Shown: positions 55,151-64,000, counted from the stretch's first letter. The stretch is 64,000 nt of DNA from Flavobacteriales bacterium (GCA_023251095.1 JAHEZL010000024.1:1-64000), one strand, 5' to 3'. The notes: generated by a model not told the origin, from the sequence alone. Made by a program: numbers and translations.

Positions 55151-57250
55151 TTACTTCCTGTTCAAATCATACTTCACTTTTCCTTCCTTCAAAAATTTGA
55201 GAAAATCTTCGGGTGATTTTGCAGTTTGATAAGCAATAGGAGTATTCAGCAAAAGCTCGTCGTTGTTCATTAACACATAAAAAGGCTGACTGTTTCCATT
55301 GAACCAGCATTTTTGAATATCAGCATTTTTTTGTGCGAGCGTAGTAATTTTTTTGCCATCGAATTTAGATACATAATGCTCGTAAGTAGGAAGCTCAATG
55401 GTTCTTTCGTCTACATATAAAGAAATAACAACATAATCTCCTTTAAGCATTTTAAGCACCTCCGGATCGGTCCACACGTTATCTTCCACCTTTCTGCAAT
55501 TGGTGCAGCCCAAGCCCGTAAAATCAAGAAGAACCGGTTTGCCCAGTTGCGCTGCCACAGCCATTCCTTCTTCATATTCAAAAAAAGCATTTATGCCTAG
55601 CGGCGCGTGTAACACATCACTGTATTTAGGTTTAATGTTCCAGTCGGCAGTGCTTTCATCTTTCGCGAGAATATTAAAATCATGCGTGCTCATCGGAGGC
55701 AATATTCCGCTTAACAACTTAAGCGGGGCGCCTAATAACCCGGGGATCATATAAATAACAAAACCAAAAGTAGCAATGATAAAACCCAAACGGGGAACAG
55801 TGATATGTTTTACTTCCGAATCGTGTGCAAATTTGATCCATCCTAAAAGATAACAACCCATCAAAGTGAAGATGACTATCCATAAACCAATATAAATATC
55901 GCGGTCTAAAATTCCCCAATGCTCCGTTAAATCAGCTGTACTTAAAAATTTAAGTGCGAGTGCCAATTCAATAAAACCAAAAACAACTTTTACCGAATTG
56001 AGCCATGCGCCCGATTTTGGTAAGGAACGCATCCATGAAGGAAAGAAAGCAAATAAAGTAAAGGGCAGAGCTACTGCTGTAGAAAAGCCAAGCATCCCGA
56101 TCAAAGGATGAATGAATTCTCCTTTAGAAGATTCAACTAAAATGCTTGCTACTAAAGGACCGGTACAGGAAAAAGAAACTAAAACCGTAGTGAGTGCCAT
56201 GAAAAACACTCCGATAAATCCGCCTTTATCCGCCTTACTGTCGGCCTTATTAATCCAGGAACTTGGCAAAGCCAGTTCAAATAATCCAAAGAAAGATGCC
56301 GCAAAAACAAGAAAAACAAAGAAGAAAATCAGATTAGGAATCCAGTGCGTAGCCAGCAGATTTCCCATATCAGGATTACCGAATACTGTTCCGAACATCA
56401 AATAAATAAAGACAATACTCAATCCGAAAAAAACAGCTTTTAAACGTCCCCTTCTTTTTGATTCGGCGTCATTCATAAAGAAAGTTACTGTCATCGGAAT
56501 CATCGGAAACATACACGGAGTAATCAAAGCCAATATCCCTACTCCGAATGCCAGCAAAAATAACAACCAATAAGATTCCTCCTTTTGTTGAAATTTCGAG
56601 CCGCAGGCCTTATCACTGAAACGGTATTTTTTAATGTCGAGTCCGGCTGCATTTACAAAAGTGGCGCTTCCCTTCGCAACACCGTCACAACAAATTTTTA
56701 CAGTATCTTTTTTTCCGGTTGTGAGCACAGGTGTTTTTGCTGGAGGAATGGCAGCAGAAGAGGCTTTAACGGTTTTCATCCCTGCACAATCCGTACTTCC
56801 TTTTACATCAAAAGAAAAATTTCTCAAATCGGGAGGCAGACATTGATGATCATCGCAGCACATGTATTCCAGCTCTCCGGAAATTTTAATTGCTTTGTCA
56901 TTAATGAGTTGTACTTCCTGAATAAAATAGACTTCTCCTTCGTGATAGGCCAGCTGCATGGAAAAAGCCGAATCATAAAAAGTATGCGCTGCGGGTTCTT
57001 TTACTTTTCCAATGATTTTGTAAGTCCCTTCATTAAAGGTAAATCGGGTGGGAACCGGTCCGCCATCCGCAATGTTTTGCGAATACAAATGCCAGCCCTT
57101 ATCCACTTTTGCATGAAATATCAATTCATAAACACAATCGCTTTTTTTGCGTGCTTTGAACTGCCATTTAACGGGATCATGAATTTGTGAGAAAGCTGCG
57201 AACGATTGCAGTAAGATAATTAGCGGAAGGAAGATTTTAAATTTGCTCAT
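55151..57250 (-). CDS. DsbD-type thiol:disulfide interchange protein
   Basis: 699 residues from ATG 57250; a start at 57292 would add 14 residues before the signal peptide. Order: signal peptide (IFLPLIILLQSFAAFSQ), N-terminal periplasmic DsbD-alpha-like domain with CC (YMCCDDHQC), an eight-helix membrane domain with the two redox cysteines in ITPCMFPMIPMTVTFF and SFSCTGPLVASILVES, and a C-terminal thioredoxin domain (GLGCTNCRKVEDNVW). It carries electrons from cytoplasmic thioredoxin to periplasmic proteins, for disulfide repair and cytochrome c maturation. The active site is CTNC rather than the more common CVAC. Confidence 0.92.
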   Translation of the reverse strand: MSKFKIFLPLIILLQSFAAFSQIHDPVKWQFKARKKSDCVYELIFHAKVDKGWHLYSQNIADGGPVPTRFTFNEGTYKIIGKVKEPAAHTFYDSAFSMQLAYHEGEVYFIQEVQLINDKAIKISGELEYMCCDDHQCLPPDLRNFSFDVKGSTDCAGMKTVKASSAAIPPAKTPVLTTGKKDTVKICCDGVAKGSATFVNAAGLDIKKYRFSDKACGSKFQQKEESYWLLFLLAFGVGILALITPCMFPMIPMTVTFFMNDAESKRRGRLKAVFFGLSIVFIYLMFGTVFGNPDMGNLLATHWIPNLIFFFVFLVFAASFFGLFELALPSSWINKADSKADKGGFIGVFFMALTTVLVSFSCTGPLVASILVESSKGEFIHPLIGMLGFSTAVALPFTLFAFFPSWMRSLPKSGAWLNSVKVVFGFIELALALKFLSTADLTEHWGILDRDIYIGLWIVIFTLMGCYLLGWIKFAHDSEVKHITVPRLGFIIATFGFVIYMIPGLLGAPLKLLSGILPPMSTHDFNILAKDESTADWNIKPKYSDVLHAPLGINAFFEYEEGMAVAAQLGKPVLLDFTGLGCTNCRKVEDNVWTDPEVLKMLKGDYVVISLYVDERTIELPTYEHYVSKFDGKKITTLAQKNADIQKCWFNGNSQPFYVLMNNDELLLNTPIAYQTAKSPEDFLKFLKEGKVKYDLNRK

Positions 57251-57345
57251 ATTTTTTACCTGTCTCCAAGATAAAACAAATGAATGATTCAACAGCTAAA
57301 TGAGCGTCAAAATTGGTTAAAAAGAAAAATTGTTTCTGGAAATAT

Positions 57346-57660
57346 TTAGAATAATCCGACTTTATAAATGGCTACGATGGGAATCATTACCTCTCCTTTC
57401 AAGGAAACATTTTGCTCAGTAACCGCCCAAATGGTAGCCTCTACTTTATATCTGTTACCCTGGTAGGATTTGAAATATAATTTCACGTTGGATTTATTGG
57501 TAGCGCCCATGGCTGCAGCTCTGTTCAAATCAATGTATCGTTGTAATTGCTCCTCCTTTGTGGTTAAAACATCAGCGCTGTTGAATCTCAATAATTTGAC
57601 TTGTTCTTTATCAACCAACTGAGCGCTTGGGGCTGATCCTGAAGATTTTTGAGCTGTCAT
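57346..57660 (-). CDS. Small conserved protein, unknown function
   Basis: 104 residues. No signal peptide or membrane segment. A Ser/Ala-rich start, then RFNSADVLTTKEEQLQRYIDLNRAAAMG and a beta-rich C-terminal half (VKLYFKSYQG, YKVEATIWAVTEQNVSLKG, IPIVAIYKVGLF). It reads like a small cytoplasmic protein; no family name can be given. It lies 51 nt downstream of the PH-domain gene, probably the last or next-to-last gene of the pabB-tilS cluster. Confidence 0.65.
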   Translation of the reverse strand: MTAQKSSGSAPSAQLVDKEQVKLLRFNSADVLTTKEEQLQRYIDLNRAAAMGATNKSNVKLYFKSYQGNRYKVEATIWAVTEQNVSLKGEVMIPIVAIYKVGLF

Positions 57661-57711
57661 ATGCTATTCTTTTAAGTTCTGTTAGTGTGTAAATATAAAA
57701 AACCTTGCGGG

Positions 57712-58212
57712 TTATACTTTAGCTGTTTGAATTTGTTTCTCAATAGCTGCACATAATTCTTTAGCCTTCTGACTCCCAATGCAATATTTTAATCCATCCC
57801 TATCCGTCAACAACACAGCCTGACTCCCTTTGGTGAAAAATTTAATGGTTCCTTTCATATGCAAATTGTATACTGCGCGGTGCATCATAAAACGCGGATA
57901 GATGGTCACCTGAGCACTTACAATACTGCTCAAATCGATTTTTACTCTTCGGGCCATCCAAAAACCATCGAGCACTATACTTCCCGGACTTACCACTGTA
58001 CTGATGTGCAACACCAAAAGCAATAAAGCGGAAATTACCAGCGCCGTAGTACCTAATATAAAAAATAATTCCTTCGTTTCGTCATCGGCAGCCGAAAAAT
58101 GATACAAGGAAAAACAGCCGGTTGCAATCACCAAACGAATCAGCAAATGCATTTTATTGGTGCCGAGATACTGTTTTTCTTCAAATAAAATCTGGTCGCT
58201 CATAGTGCTCAT
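57712..58212 (-). CDS. Membrane protein with bacterial PH-like domain
   Basis: 166 residues. Two membrane helices at about 25-40 and 50-72 (FFILGTTALVISALLLLVLH), then a small beta-rich domain with a final amphipathic helix (KELCAAIEKQIQ), as in YdbS/YdbT-like bacterial PH-domain proteins. The start overlaps the tilS stop by 4 nt, so translation is coupled. No function is known. Confidence 0.65.
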   Translation of the reverse strand: MSTMSDQILFEEKQYLGTNKMHLLIRLVIATGCFSLYHFSAADDETKELFFILGTTALVISALLLLVLHISTVVSPGSIVLDGFWMARRVKIDLSSIVSAQVTIYPRFMMHRAVYNLHMKGTIKFFTKGSQAVLLTDRDGLKYCIGSQKAKELCAAIEKQIQTAKV

Positions 58213-59516
58213 TTAATGTGTGCAAGATATACTTTTTTTGTCTTTTGGCCAATCTTGAATCGGTCGTCAATACGATGTCCCATTAGCCAAACAATATCAC
58301 TTCCCGACTCCAGTATCCAAACGTTTTCTTTATCGGCCAGTGAAAATTTATGGTTCACAAAATAATCGCTCAGCTTCATTTTTCCTTTCATCCCAAAAGG
58401 GAAAAAGAAATCGCCTTTTTTCCATTTCCTGAGTTTGAGGGGGAACTTCAGTTTATCGTAATCCAGTAGTGCAACGGAAGGGTCCTTAGAAAATTTTATA
58501 GCCTTATTGCTTTTCACTTTAACCTCCATAGTGAAAGGAGCCGTGATGCTCTCTGCCGTTTCCAGCAAATATTCGTGTTCTTCTTTTGCCACGGGAGTAA
58601 GAATCCATTCTTTCCTGTCTTTGATGAGTCGGCAATGATTGCCTAAAAATTGTTTGCCTGAAGTGGCATCGGCCGATTCCAGAATGTCTTCCAACTGAGA
58701 ATGAGAAAATCCGAAATCCATCAAAGCCTCGCGAAACAAAGCGATTTTGTGTGGATCGGCAATAGTGGTTTTCACCACAAATTTCCATCCTCCGTCAAAA
58801 GCAGCATTCACCAAAAAATCTCTTTTTTCTTTGGTGTAAATGCTCTGCACATTTTTTATTCTTTGTTCACTGTGCGCAAAGGTTTGATACAAGCCGGGAT
58901 TGATGGATTTTAAAATCGGAATCACATGATGGCGAATGTTGTTGCGGGCATATTTATCTTCCTTATTGCTGGAATCTTCTTTCCATTTCAATTTATTTTT
59001 TGTGGCGTAAGTCAGAATTTCTTCCCGAGTTGCAAAGAGTAGCGGACGAATGACATTGCCATGTGCAGGCGCCATTCCTGTTAAACCCATGATACCGGTG
59101 CCACGGGTAAAATTGAGCAGAACAGTTTCTATCTGATCATCGAGGTGATGTGCCACAACGATTTTGCTGTATTCATGCTCGGCACACAATTGATTGAACC
59201 AATCGTAACGCAATTCACGTGCGGCCATTTGTGTGGAAACACCTCTGTTTTTAGCGTATTCAGCGGTACTGAAAGTATTCACGTAAATATCCAGCTTCAA
59301 AGATTTCGCGAGCTTGCGCACAAATTTTTCTTCCTCATCGGATTCCTTTCCGCGCAATGAAAAATTGCAATGACCAATTGCAATTTTATATCCTTCACTG
59401 TGTAACAAATGCAATAAAACAATGGAATCTACGCCGCCACTTACAGCAACCAACAGTGAATCGTTTTTAGAGATCAGTTGATGCTCCTCTATATATTTTT
59501 TGAAATTATTTTGCAT
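58209..59516 (-). CDS. tilS: tRNA(Ile)-lysidine synthase
   Basis: 435 residues. It modifies C34 of the CAU-anticodon tRNA-Ile to lysidine, so that the tRNA reads AUA; essential in most bacteria. The PP-loop ATP motif SGGVDS is at residues 26-31, followed by HHLDDQIETVLLNFTRGTG and a C-terminal TilS domain (FPLKLRKWKKGDFFFPFGMK). The 5' end overlaps pabB by 11 nt and the 3' end overlaps the PH-domain gene by 4 nt. Confidence 0.95.
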   Translation of the reverse strand: MQNNFKKYIEEHQLISKNDSLLVAVSGGVDSIVLLHLLHSEGYKIAIGHCNFSLRGKESDEEEKFVRKLAKSLKLDIYVNTFSTAEYAKNRGVSTQMAARELRYDWFNQLCAEHEYSKIVVAHHLDDQIETVLLNFTRGTGIMGLTGMAPAHGNVIRPLLFATREEILTYATKNKLKWKEDSSNKEDKYARNNIRHHVIPILKSINPGLYQTFAHSEQRIKNVQSIYTKEKRDFLVNAAFDGGWKFVVKTTIADPHKIALFREALMDFGFSHSQLEDILESADATSGKQFLGNHCRLIKDRKEWILTPVAKEEHEYLLETAESITAPFTMEVKVKSNKAIKFSKDPSVALLDYDKLKFPLKLRKWKKGDFFFPFGMKGKMKLSDYFVNHKFSLADKENVWILESGSDIVWLMGHRIDDRFKIGQKTKKVYLAHIK

Positions 59517-60789
59517 TTTTCAAGACTTTAAAAAGCACTTCCGCTTTGGTTAAACATTCTTCATATTCCTGCTCTGCATCACAGTTTGCAGTGATGGCGC
59601 TTCCTACAGAAACAGAAACATATTTTTTTGTGGCGTTGTAGACCACGCTGCGGATGACAACATTAAAATCAAAATTATTGTTTTCATCAATATAACCCAC
59701 CGCTCCTGAATAGAGACCTCTTTTCATAGATTCATATTGCTCAATCAACTGCATCGCGCTCACCTTTGGCGCGCCCGTCATAGAGCCCATGGGAAAACAT
59801 TTTTTGATGATTTCCAGAGCTTCTTTTTTTTCCTCTACTTCACAAGATACGGTAGAAATCATTTGGTGCCATTGCGGAAAAGTATGAATGCCAAAAAGCT
59901 CGTCAACCTTTACCGTTCCTGCTATTGCCACTGTCGACAAATCATTCCGCACCAGATCCACTATCATTACATTTTCACTTTTTTCTTTTGCGCTTTCTGA
60001 AAGTGCTTTGATGTTAGCTTCATCTTCTGCAGCATTGGCGCCTCTTTTAGCAGTTCCTTTTATCGGTTGAGAAAAAACTTTTCGGTCTTCTTTTTTCAAA
60101 AATCTTTCGGGAGAAGCGCACAACAAATAATTGTCGTTCATTTTCAAAAAACAGGAAAAAGGTGTTGGCGATTTTTTCATCATTTCTTGAAACACTGATT
60201 CTACATTGATTGTAGCGTTTTCGACAAAATATTCCTGACAAAAATTTACTTCGTAAATATCTCCTCGGTGAATGTGATTTTTAAGTTGATTGACTGTCTC
60301 GATATATTTTTCTTTGGAGATCCGGGCTGTTAATTCCAGAGATTTTCCAACAGAAAATTCAGAATTTGCTTTTGATAAATTGGAAACAATGTCAGCTGTA
60401 AATTCAGCATCTTCATCAAAATATTCCAACTGTAATTTATCTTTTGAAATGCGTACAATCAATTTCGGCTGAAAGAAAAAATAATCGGGAAAATCGCTAC
60501 CATCGTGATTTTCCGAGGTCAGGTCTTCAATTTCATTTTTGAGATCATAGCCGAAAAATCCAAAAATATGATCGGCATATTTTTTCAATTGTGAGATTTC
60601 CCAAAAAGCATTTTTCGCTTTTCCGCTCACGGATTGTTTATCGCCAATAGCCAGTACGCTAACAAAACCCGAAGCAACGGAAGAAGGATTGAGCAACAAA
60701 GAAATATCCTGAAGAGCAGCAACATGGAGCAAATGATCCATATTGTTGTTCCAGGTGATAATTTCTATTTTCCTTTTGTCCCTGTTCAT
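59506..60789 (-). CDS. pabB: Aminodeoxychorismate synthase component I
   Basis: 427 residues, chorismate-binding family. Key segments: RGDIYEVNFCQEYF, QPIKGTAKRG, MIVDLVRNDLSTVA, HTFPQWHQMISTVSCE, and the catalytic MGSMTGAPKVSAMQLI. It makes aminodeoxychorismate from chorismate for folate synthesis. The TrpE alternative is less likely: PIKGTAKRG has Lys where TrpE has Ala (PIAGT), as in PabB and salicylate-type enzymes. No amidotransferase partner (pabA) is in the window. It overlaps tilS. Confidence 0.88.
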   Translation of the reverse strand: MNRDKRKIEIITWNNNMDHLLHVAALQDISLLLNPSSVASGFVSVLAIGDKQSVSGKAKNAFWEISQLKKYADHIFGFFGYDLKNEIEDLTSENHDGSDFPDYFFFQPKLIVRISKDKLQLEYFDEDAEFTADIVSNLSKANSEFSVGKSLELTARISKEKYIETVNQLKNHIHRGDIYEVNFCQEYFVENATINVESVFQEMMKKSPTPFSCFLKMNDNYLLCASPERFLKKEDRKVFSQPIKGTAKRGANAAEDEANIKALSESAKEKSENVMIVDLVRNDLSTVAIAGTVKVDELFGIHTFPQWHQMISTVSCEVEEKKEALEIIKKCFPMGSMTGAPKVSAMQLIEQYESMKRGLYSGAVGYIDENNNFDFNVVIRSVVYNATKKYVSVSVGSAITANCDAEQEYEECLTKAEVLFKVLKNAK

Positions 60790-60806
60790 GCAGGGATAAA
60801 ATTACT

Positions 60807-62111
60807 TTATTCTTTGATTAATCTTGTGCTTTCAGCGCCAACTTTAATTATGTACAAACCCTCTGCAAAATTTGAAAAATCAAAAGTATGCTGCTGTACA
60901 ATTGTTTGTTCCAATACTTTAGCCCCAATACTATTGTAAATCTGCACTGCTACGGGTTGATTGATAGTCGGGAAACTCAACGTAACACGATCGGAAGAAG
61001 GATTGGGATACACAGATATTTTTTCTGAAAATTCATTTTCTTTGATACCAACTCCGCCAAAAAGCTTTGCGAAATTTCGGGAAAAACTGTTAGGTGGTGT
61101 GGTAGTACAAGATAAATCCTTATTGATCGACCAGGTCATCATTCCTCCCAAACTGGCCGTTGCTGAAGGATTGTATAAAGTATAGGATCCCGTTTGCGGA
61201 CCCACTCCCAATAAATATTTAACGGCAGCTCTTACTGTAGTGGTATCGGTATATTTTCCGCCGGCAGTGCTACAGGAAGGCAAACCAACGCCTACTTTTC
61301 GTGCAGGCAAACCATCAAAATGTTCTGATTGTCCGCCCGACAAATTAACGTCAAACCCCAAAATTACGGCTTCCGTCAATCCAACAATAAAATCGGCAGT
61401 CATAGGATAAACCAGCGATCCATCGGCAGCTCTTGCGCTTCCGGCATTGTACAACTGAACCATCAGCATATCCAAATCATTGCGCAAAGCATCAATGATG
61501 GGCAAATAATTTCCATTACCACTAGTATTGATAGCGCCTTGTACATAAAGGATTTCGGGAGCCATGGTTAAAAAACATCTTTTGGAATGAGTACTTTGAT
61601 AATGCTGCAAAATTTGTTTTGTAGCATCAATAATATTGATCAGCGCCGAATCGCTGGGATTGGCTAAAGTGATATTTGAAAAAGCAAGGGAACTGGTTTC
61701 CAAATCCAGGTCAATACCATCAAAAGGATAGAGATCTAAAATTTTATTCATCGTAGTGATGAAAGTATCTTTCGATAAATAGTCGGGCAAATAAACAGCA
61801 TCGGCAGCCCCGCCAATACTTAATAAAACAACTCTGTTTTGATTGTGTAAAGTGTTGATATCGTTTTTAAATGCGGTGGAAGAACTGTAAAACCAGGGAA
61901 CAGTAAATTCCATATTACACATCGACGACCCTTTGGTAGTCGCAAAAGAAACTTCAATAACATTGTAATTCGGATTGATTTGCGCCAGTTTTACATTTTG
62001 GTTCCATGCCTCCCAATAGCCCACCAGCGCAGGATAAGGAAATTGTTGTGCATTTAAATTTGAAAACAGGGAAAGGAATAGCAACAGAGTTGCGTAAGTA
62101 GTTTTTTTCAT
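60807..62111 (-). CDS. Secreted GH18 chitinase-like protein with T9SS sorting domain
   Basis: 434 residues. Signal peptide MKKTTYATLLLFLSLFSNLNAQ. The GH18 barrel starts GYWEAWNQNVKLAQINPNYN; the catalytic motif is FDGIDLDLE (DGxDxDxE, near residue 130), complete with the acid/base Glu. MAPEILYVQG and MMTWSINKDLSC are the later barrel strands. The C-terminus (about 360-434) is a type A sorting domain (VYPNPSSDRVTLSF ... NFAEGLYIIKV). Likely an extracellular chitinase or related N-acetylglucosaminidase. It ends 17 nt before pabB on the same strand, but they are unlikely to be functionally linked. Confidence 0.9.
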   Translation of the reverse strand: MKKTTYATLLLFLSLFSNLNAQQFPYPALVGYWEAWNQNVKLAQINPNYNVIEVSFATTKGSSMCNMEFTVPWFYSSSTAFKNDINTLHNQNRVVLLSIGGAADAVYLPDYLSKDTFITTMNKILDLYPFDGIDLDLETSSLAFSNITLANPSDSALINIIDATKQILQHYQSTHSKRCFLTMAPEILYVQGAINTSGNGNYLPIIDALRNDLDMLMVQLYNAGSARAADGSLVYPMTADFIVGLTEAVILGFDVNLSGGQSEHFDGLPARKVGVGLPSCSTAGGKYTDTTTVRAAVKYLLGVGPQTGSYTLYNPSATASLGGMMTWSINKDLSCTTTPPNSFSRNFAKLFGGVGIKENEFSEKISVYPNPSSDRVTLSFPTINQPVAVQIYNSIGAKVLEQTIVQQHTFDFSNFAEGLYIIKVGAESTRLIKE

Positions 62112-62201
62112 ACAATCGCTTTTAGTAGTAGTGGTAGCTAATGATATGAAATAGGGATCAGAAAATAAAATTAAAGTGCGGTTTGGATTACAAATCGAAG
62201 G

Positions 62202-63203
62202 CTACTTTTCTACGATACCTTTTAGTGCCTTTACCCAGCTGTCGGTGCTGTTCAGGCTCTCTACCAATTGCACTTTTTCGCCTCCGTTTTGATGGAAAAT
62301 TTCATTGTATTCTTGTCCGATTTCAACGATGGTTTCCAAACAATCGGCTACAAAAGCAGGGGAAAAGAAGAGTAATTTTTTGGCGCCCACTTTGGCTAAA
62401 TTCACTAGCTCAACATCAGCGAAAGGCTGAATCCATGGATCTTTTCCTAATCTCGATTGAAATACCACCATGTATTTATCTTCCGGAATATTCATTTTTG
62501 CACTTACCAAACGTGCTGTTTCGTAACATGAAGAACGATAGCAGTATTTTCTATCGTCGCCACATTGTGAAATACAAGCCTCTTTTGTACAACCTTTGAC
62601 TTTACAGCCTTTGGTGATGTGCCTTTCCGGCAAACCGTGAAAACTAAAAACCACTTTGTCAAACTCTTTCCAGTTGTGTTTTAAACCTTGCTCTGCAACG
62701 CAGGAAATATAACCTTCATCATCAAAAAAGCGATTCACAAAACGAACTGTTGGAATAGTTTCCCATTTGCTCACCAACTCCAAAACCTTTTGTGTAGTGC
62801 TACCTGTAGAAGATGAAGCGTATTGAGGATACAAAGGAACAACCACTAATTCTTCCAAAGGCATTTTTTCCAATTCTGCTAAAACACCAGCCAGAGAAGG
62901 GTTTTGGTAACGCATCGCAAATTTTACGAGGTAACCTTCGCCCATTTCTTTTTGTAATTTTTTCGCTAATTCAGTGGTGTGATATAAAAGCGGAGATCCT
63001 TTCTCTGTCCACACTTTTTTATAAATCTGTGTTGAATTGTTCAATCGCGCAGGAATGATAATGCCATTCACCAAAATGGATCTTTTCAAAGAAGGATAAT
63101 CAATAACACGAGGGTCATTGAGGAATTCTTTGAGATATCGTTTGACATCTCCTTTTTCAGGAGCGTCGGGAGTACCGAGTTGGATGAGGAGAATGGCTTT
63201 CAT
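62202..63203 (-). CDS. hemH: Ferrochelatase
   Basis: 333 residues from ATG 63203; a TTG two codons earlier is less likely. It inserts Fe(II) into protoporphyrin IX (or coproporphyrin III in some lineages). AILLIQLGTPDAPEKGDVKRYL at the N-terminus, the metal-site His in FSFHGLPERH (near 187), and the C-terminal ETIVEIGQEYNE segment are present. After HGLPERH there is a Cys-rich stretch with six Cys in C-x4-C-x4-C-x3-C-x6-C-x4-C spacing, which could bind a metal or a 2Fe-2S cluster. No other heme genes adjoin it. Confidence 0.93.
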   Translation of the reverse strand: MKAILLIQLGTPDAPEKGDVKRYLKEFLNDPRVIDYPSLKRSILVNGIIIPARLNNSTQIYKKVWTEKGSPLLYHTTELAKKLQKEMGEGYLVKFAMRYQNPSLAGVLAELEKMPLEELVVVPLYPQYASSSTGSTTQKVLELVSKWETIPTVRFVNRFFDDEGYISCVAEQGLKHNWKEFDKVVFSFHGLPERHITKGCKVKGCTKEACISQCGDDRKYCYRSSCYETARLVSAKMNIPEDKYMVVFQSRLGKDPWIQPFADVELVNLAKVGAKKLLFFSPAFVADCLETIVEIGQEYNEIFHQNGGEKVQLVESLNSTDSWVKALKGIVEK

Positions 63204-63286
63204 ATACAATGCGAAAATAAGGAAATTGTCTGAACCTTGATGGACTTGATTTAAGGATGAAACGATTTTTTAGGGAACGGTTCACA

Positions 63287-63432
63287 CGCTCCGTTAAGTT
63301 TTCAACTTAACGGAATTTTTTCTTGAAGCTTTCAGCTTCGGTTTATTCAAGAACTATTTAAAATTAATAAGAAGCTGAAAGCTTCAAGAAAAGATGCCGC
63401 GAAGTTACGCTATCGCTAAACTTCGCGGAGCG
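63287..63432. repeat. Compound palindrome of three hairpins
   Basis: Hairpin 1: CCGTTAAGTT/AACTTAACGG (63291-63313). Middle: 22-bp perfect arms 63318-63339 and 63371-63392. Hairpin 3: CCGCGAAGTT/AACTTCGCGG (63397-63428). The outer sequences CGCTCCGTTAAGTT (63287) and AACTTCGCGGAGCG (ends 63432) are themselves complementary with two mismatches. It lies between hemH and a small membrane protein gene; no coding sequence here. Confidence 0.85.
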
Positions 63433-63450
63433 AGTGGCGGTTGACGCAAG

Positions 63451-63723
63451 TTATTGAAAATTAGAAATGATAATGAAATAACCCACAAACAATAAAATAA
63501 CTACAGCATGAATTAATGCTGCTATTGTGTTTCTTTTACTTTTATCAAAGGGGAAGTGTAAATTTTTAATCAATAAAAACACACTTAAAAATGGCAATAC
63601 CAACCAAAGAAAAATTAATGGATTTGGAGCACAGGGACCACCTGGATCAGAAGCTAAAAACCACAATAAAATAAAAGCAACTCCATAAAAAACAAGAGTG
63701 GGTAACGCTTTTTTCATTCCCAT
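63451..63723 (-). CDS. Small three-helix membrane protein
   Basis: 90 residues from ATG 63723, whose A is the last base of the lpdA stop codon (TAATG), so it is coupled to lpdA. Upstream in-frame starts up to 63804 would lie inside lpdA. Three hydrophobic helices: LPTLVFYGVAFILLWFLAS, LIFLWLVLPFLSVFLLI and ALIHAVVILLFVGYFIIIS. No recognised family; unknown function. Confidence 0.65.
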   Translation of the reverse strand: MGMKKALPTLVFYGVAFILLWFLASDPGGPCAPNPLIFLWLVLPFLSVFLLIKNLHFPFDKSKRNTIAALIHAVVILLFVGYFIIISNFQ

Positions 63724-64000
63724 TAAATATGTAACGCCCTTTTCCCCGTCGCATCCAACGCAGCCTCTTTCAATGATTCCGTAAAAGTAGGATGTGCATG
63801 GCAAATGCGGGAAATATCTTCGGCAGAAGCACGGAATTCCATAGCCACCACCGCTTCAGCGATCATATCAGCTACACGCGGTCCAATCATGTGAACACCT
63901 AAAATCTCGTCTGTATCTTTGTGAGCAAGTACTTTTACAAAACCGAATTCAGCGTCCATACTGGCACGGGCGCGACCACTTGCTTTGAAAGGGAAGTTTC
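63723..64000 (-). CDS. lpdA: Dihydrolipoyl dehydrogenase, C-terminal fragment (cut by window edge)
   Basis: The last 91 codons are visible; the 5' end lies past 64000. The sequence holds the dimerisation domain signature of lipoamide dehydrogenase: [37 protein letters not shown] and [19 protein letters not shown], which includes the active-site His-x4-Glu of the partner subunit (HPTFTE). E3 component of 2-oxo acid dehydrogenase complexes. Confidence 0.93.
   Translation of the reverse strand, partial: NFPFKASGRARASMDAEFGFVKVLAHKDTDEILGVHMIGPRVADMIAEAVVAMEFRASAEDISRICHAHPTFTESLKEAALDATGKRALHI

Overview
The window reads as a chromosomal segment of a Bacteroidota bacterium. It is AT-rich, start codons lack Shine-Dalgarno sequences, and several promoters fit the Bacteroidota pattern TTTG-N19-TAnnTTTG. 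There is a GldM protein, and seven predicted surface proteins end in type IX secretion system (T9SS) sorting domains, one of them paired with a PorP/SprF-like protein. The roughly 1100-residue SecA also fits. I cannot name a genus. I see no rRNA, tRNA, CRISPR array, prophage or insertion sequence.

Layout. 1-6.8 kb (minus): glutamate synthase gltBD followed by a pentapeptide-repeat gene. 6.9-11.4 kb: an isolated gldM, an outer-membrane barrel protein, a methyltransferase, a PduO-type cobalamin adenosyltransferase and a small DUF2795 protein. 11.4-37.0 kb: an accessory region built from a repeated module. The module is a conserved promoter, a T9SS-exported surface protein, a terminator, and a two-gene unit of LuxR-HTH regulators. 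Copy 1 keeps its surface protein, but its regulator pair has collapsed into a 344-bp remnant. Copy 2 keeps its regulators, but its surface gene is reduced to a dead promoter and a C-terminal stub. Copy 3 has an intact 2137-residue surface protein. A 4129-residue protease/adhesin gene lies on the opposite strand between copies 1 and 2. A second, diverged regulator pair follows a DUF2141 gene at 35.1-37.0 kb.

37.1-64 kb is mostly housekeeping mixed with T9SS cargo. It holds secA, a fatty acid desaturase, a beta-helix T9SS protein, a spermidine-synthase-like protein, a propeller T9SS protein, a PKD protein with type B sorting domain overlapping a porP/sprF gene, a flavin reductase, a comM/yifB ATPase, a nitronate monooxygenase, a dsbD-type reductase, a pabB-tilS cluster, a GH18 T9SS protein, hemH, and the 3' end of lpdA cut by the window edge.

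How the parts fit: SecA exports signal-peptide proteins across the inner membrane. GldM belongs to the T9SS motor/periplasmic machinery that moves sorting-domain cargo across the outer membrane. The SprF-like barrel probably serves the type B cargo. The regulator pairs next to the adhesin genes are the best local candidates for controlling them, through the shared AAAAATGGGTATTTG element. That regulatory link is inference. Several non-coding palindromes (10.28, 34.95, 41.66 and 63.29 kb) look like dispersed hairpin repeats rather than genes.
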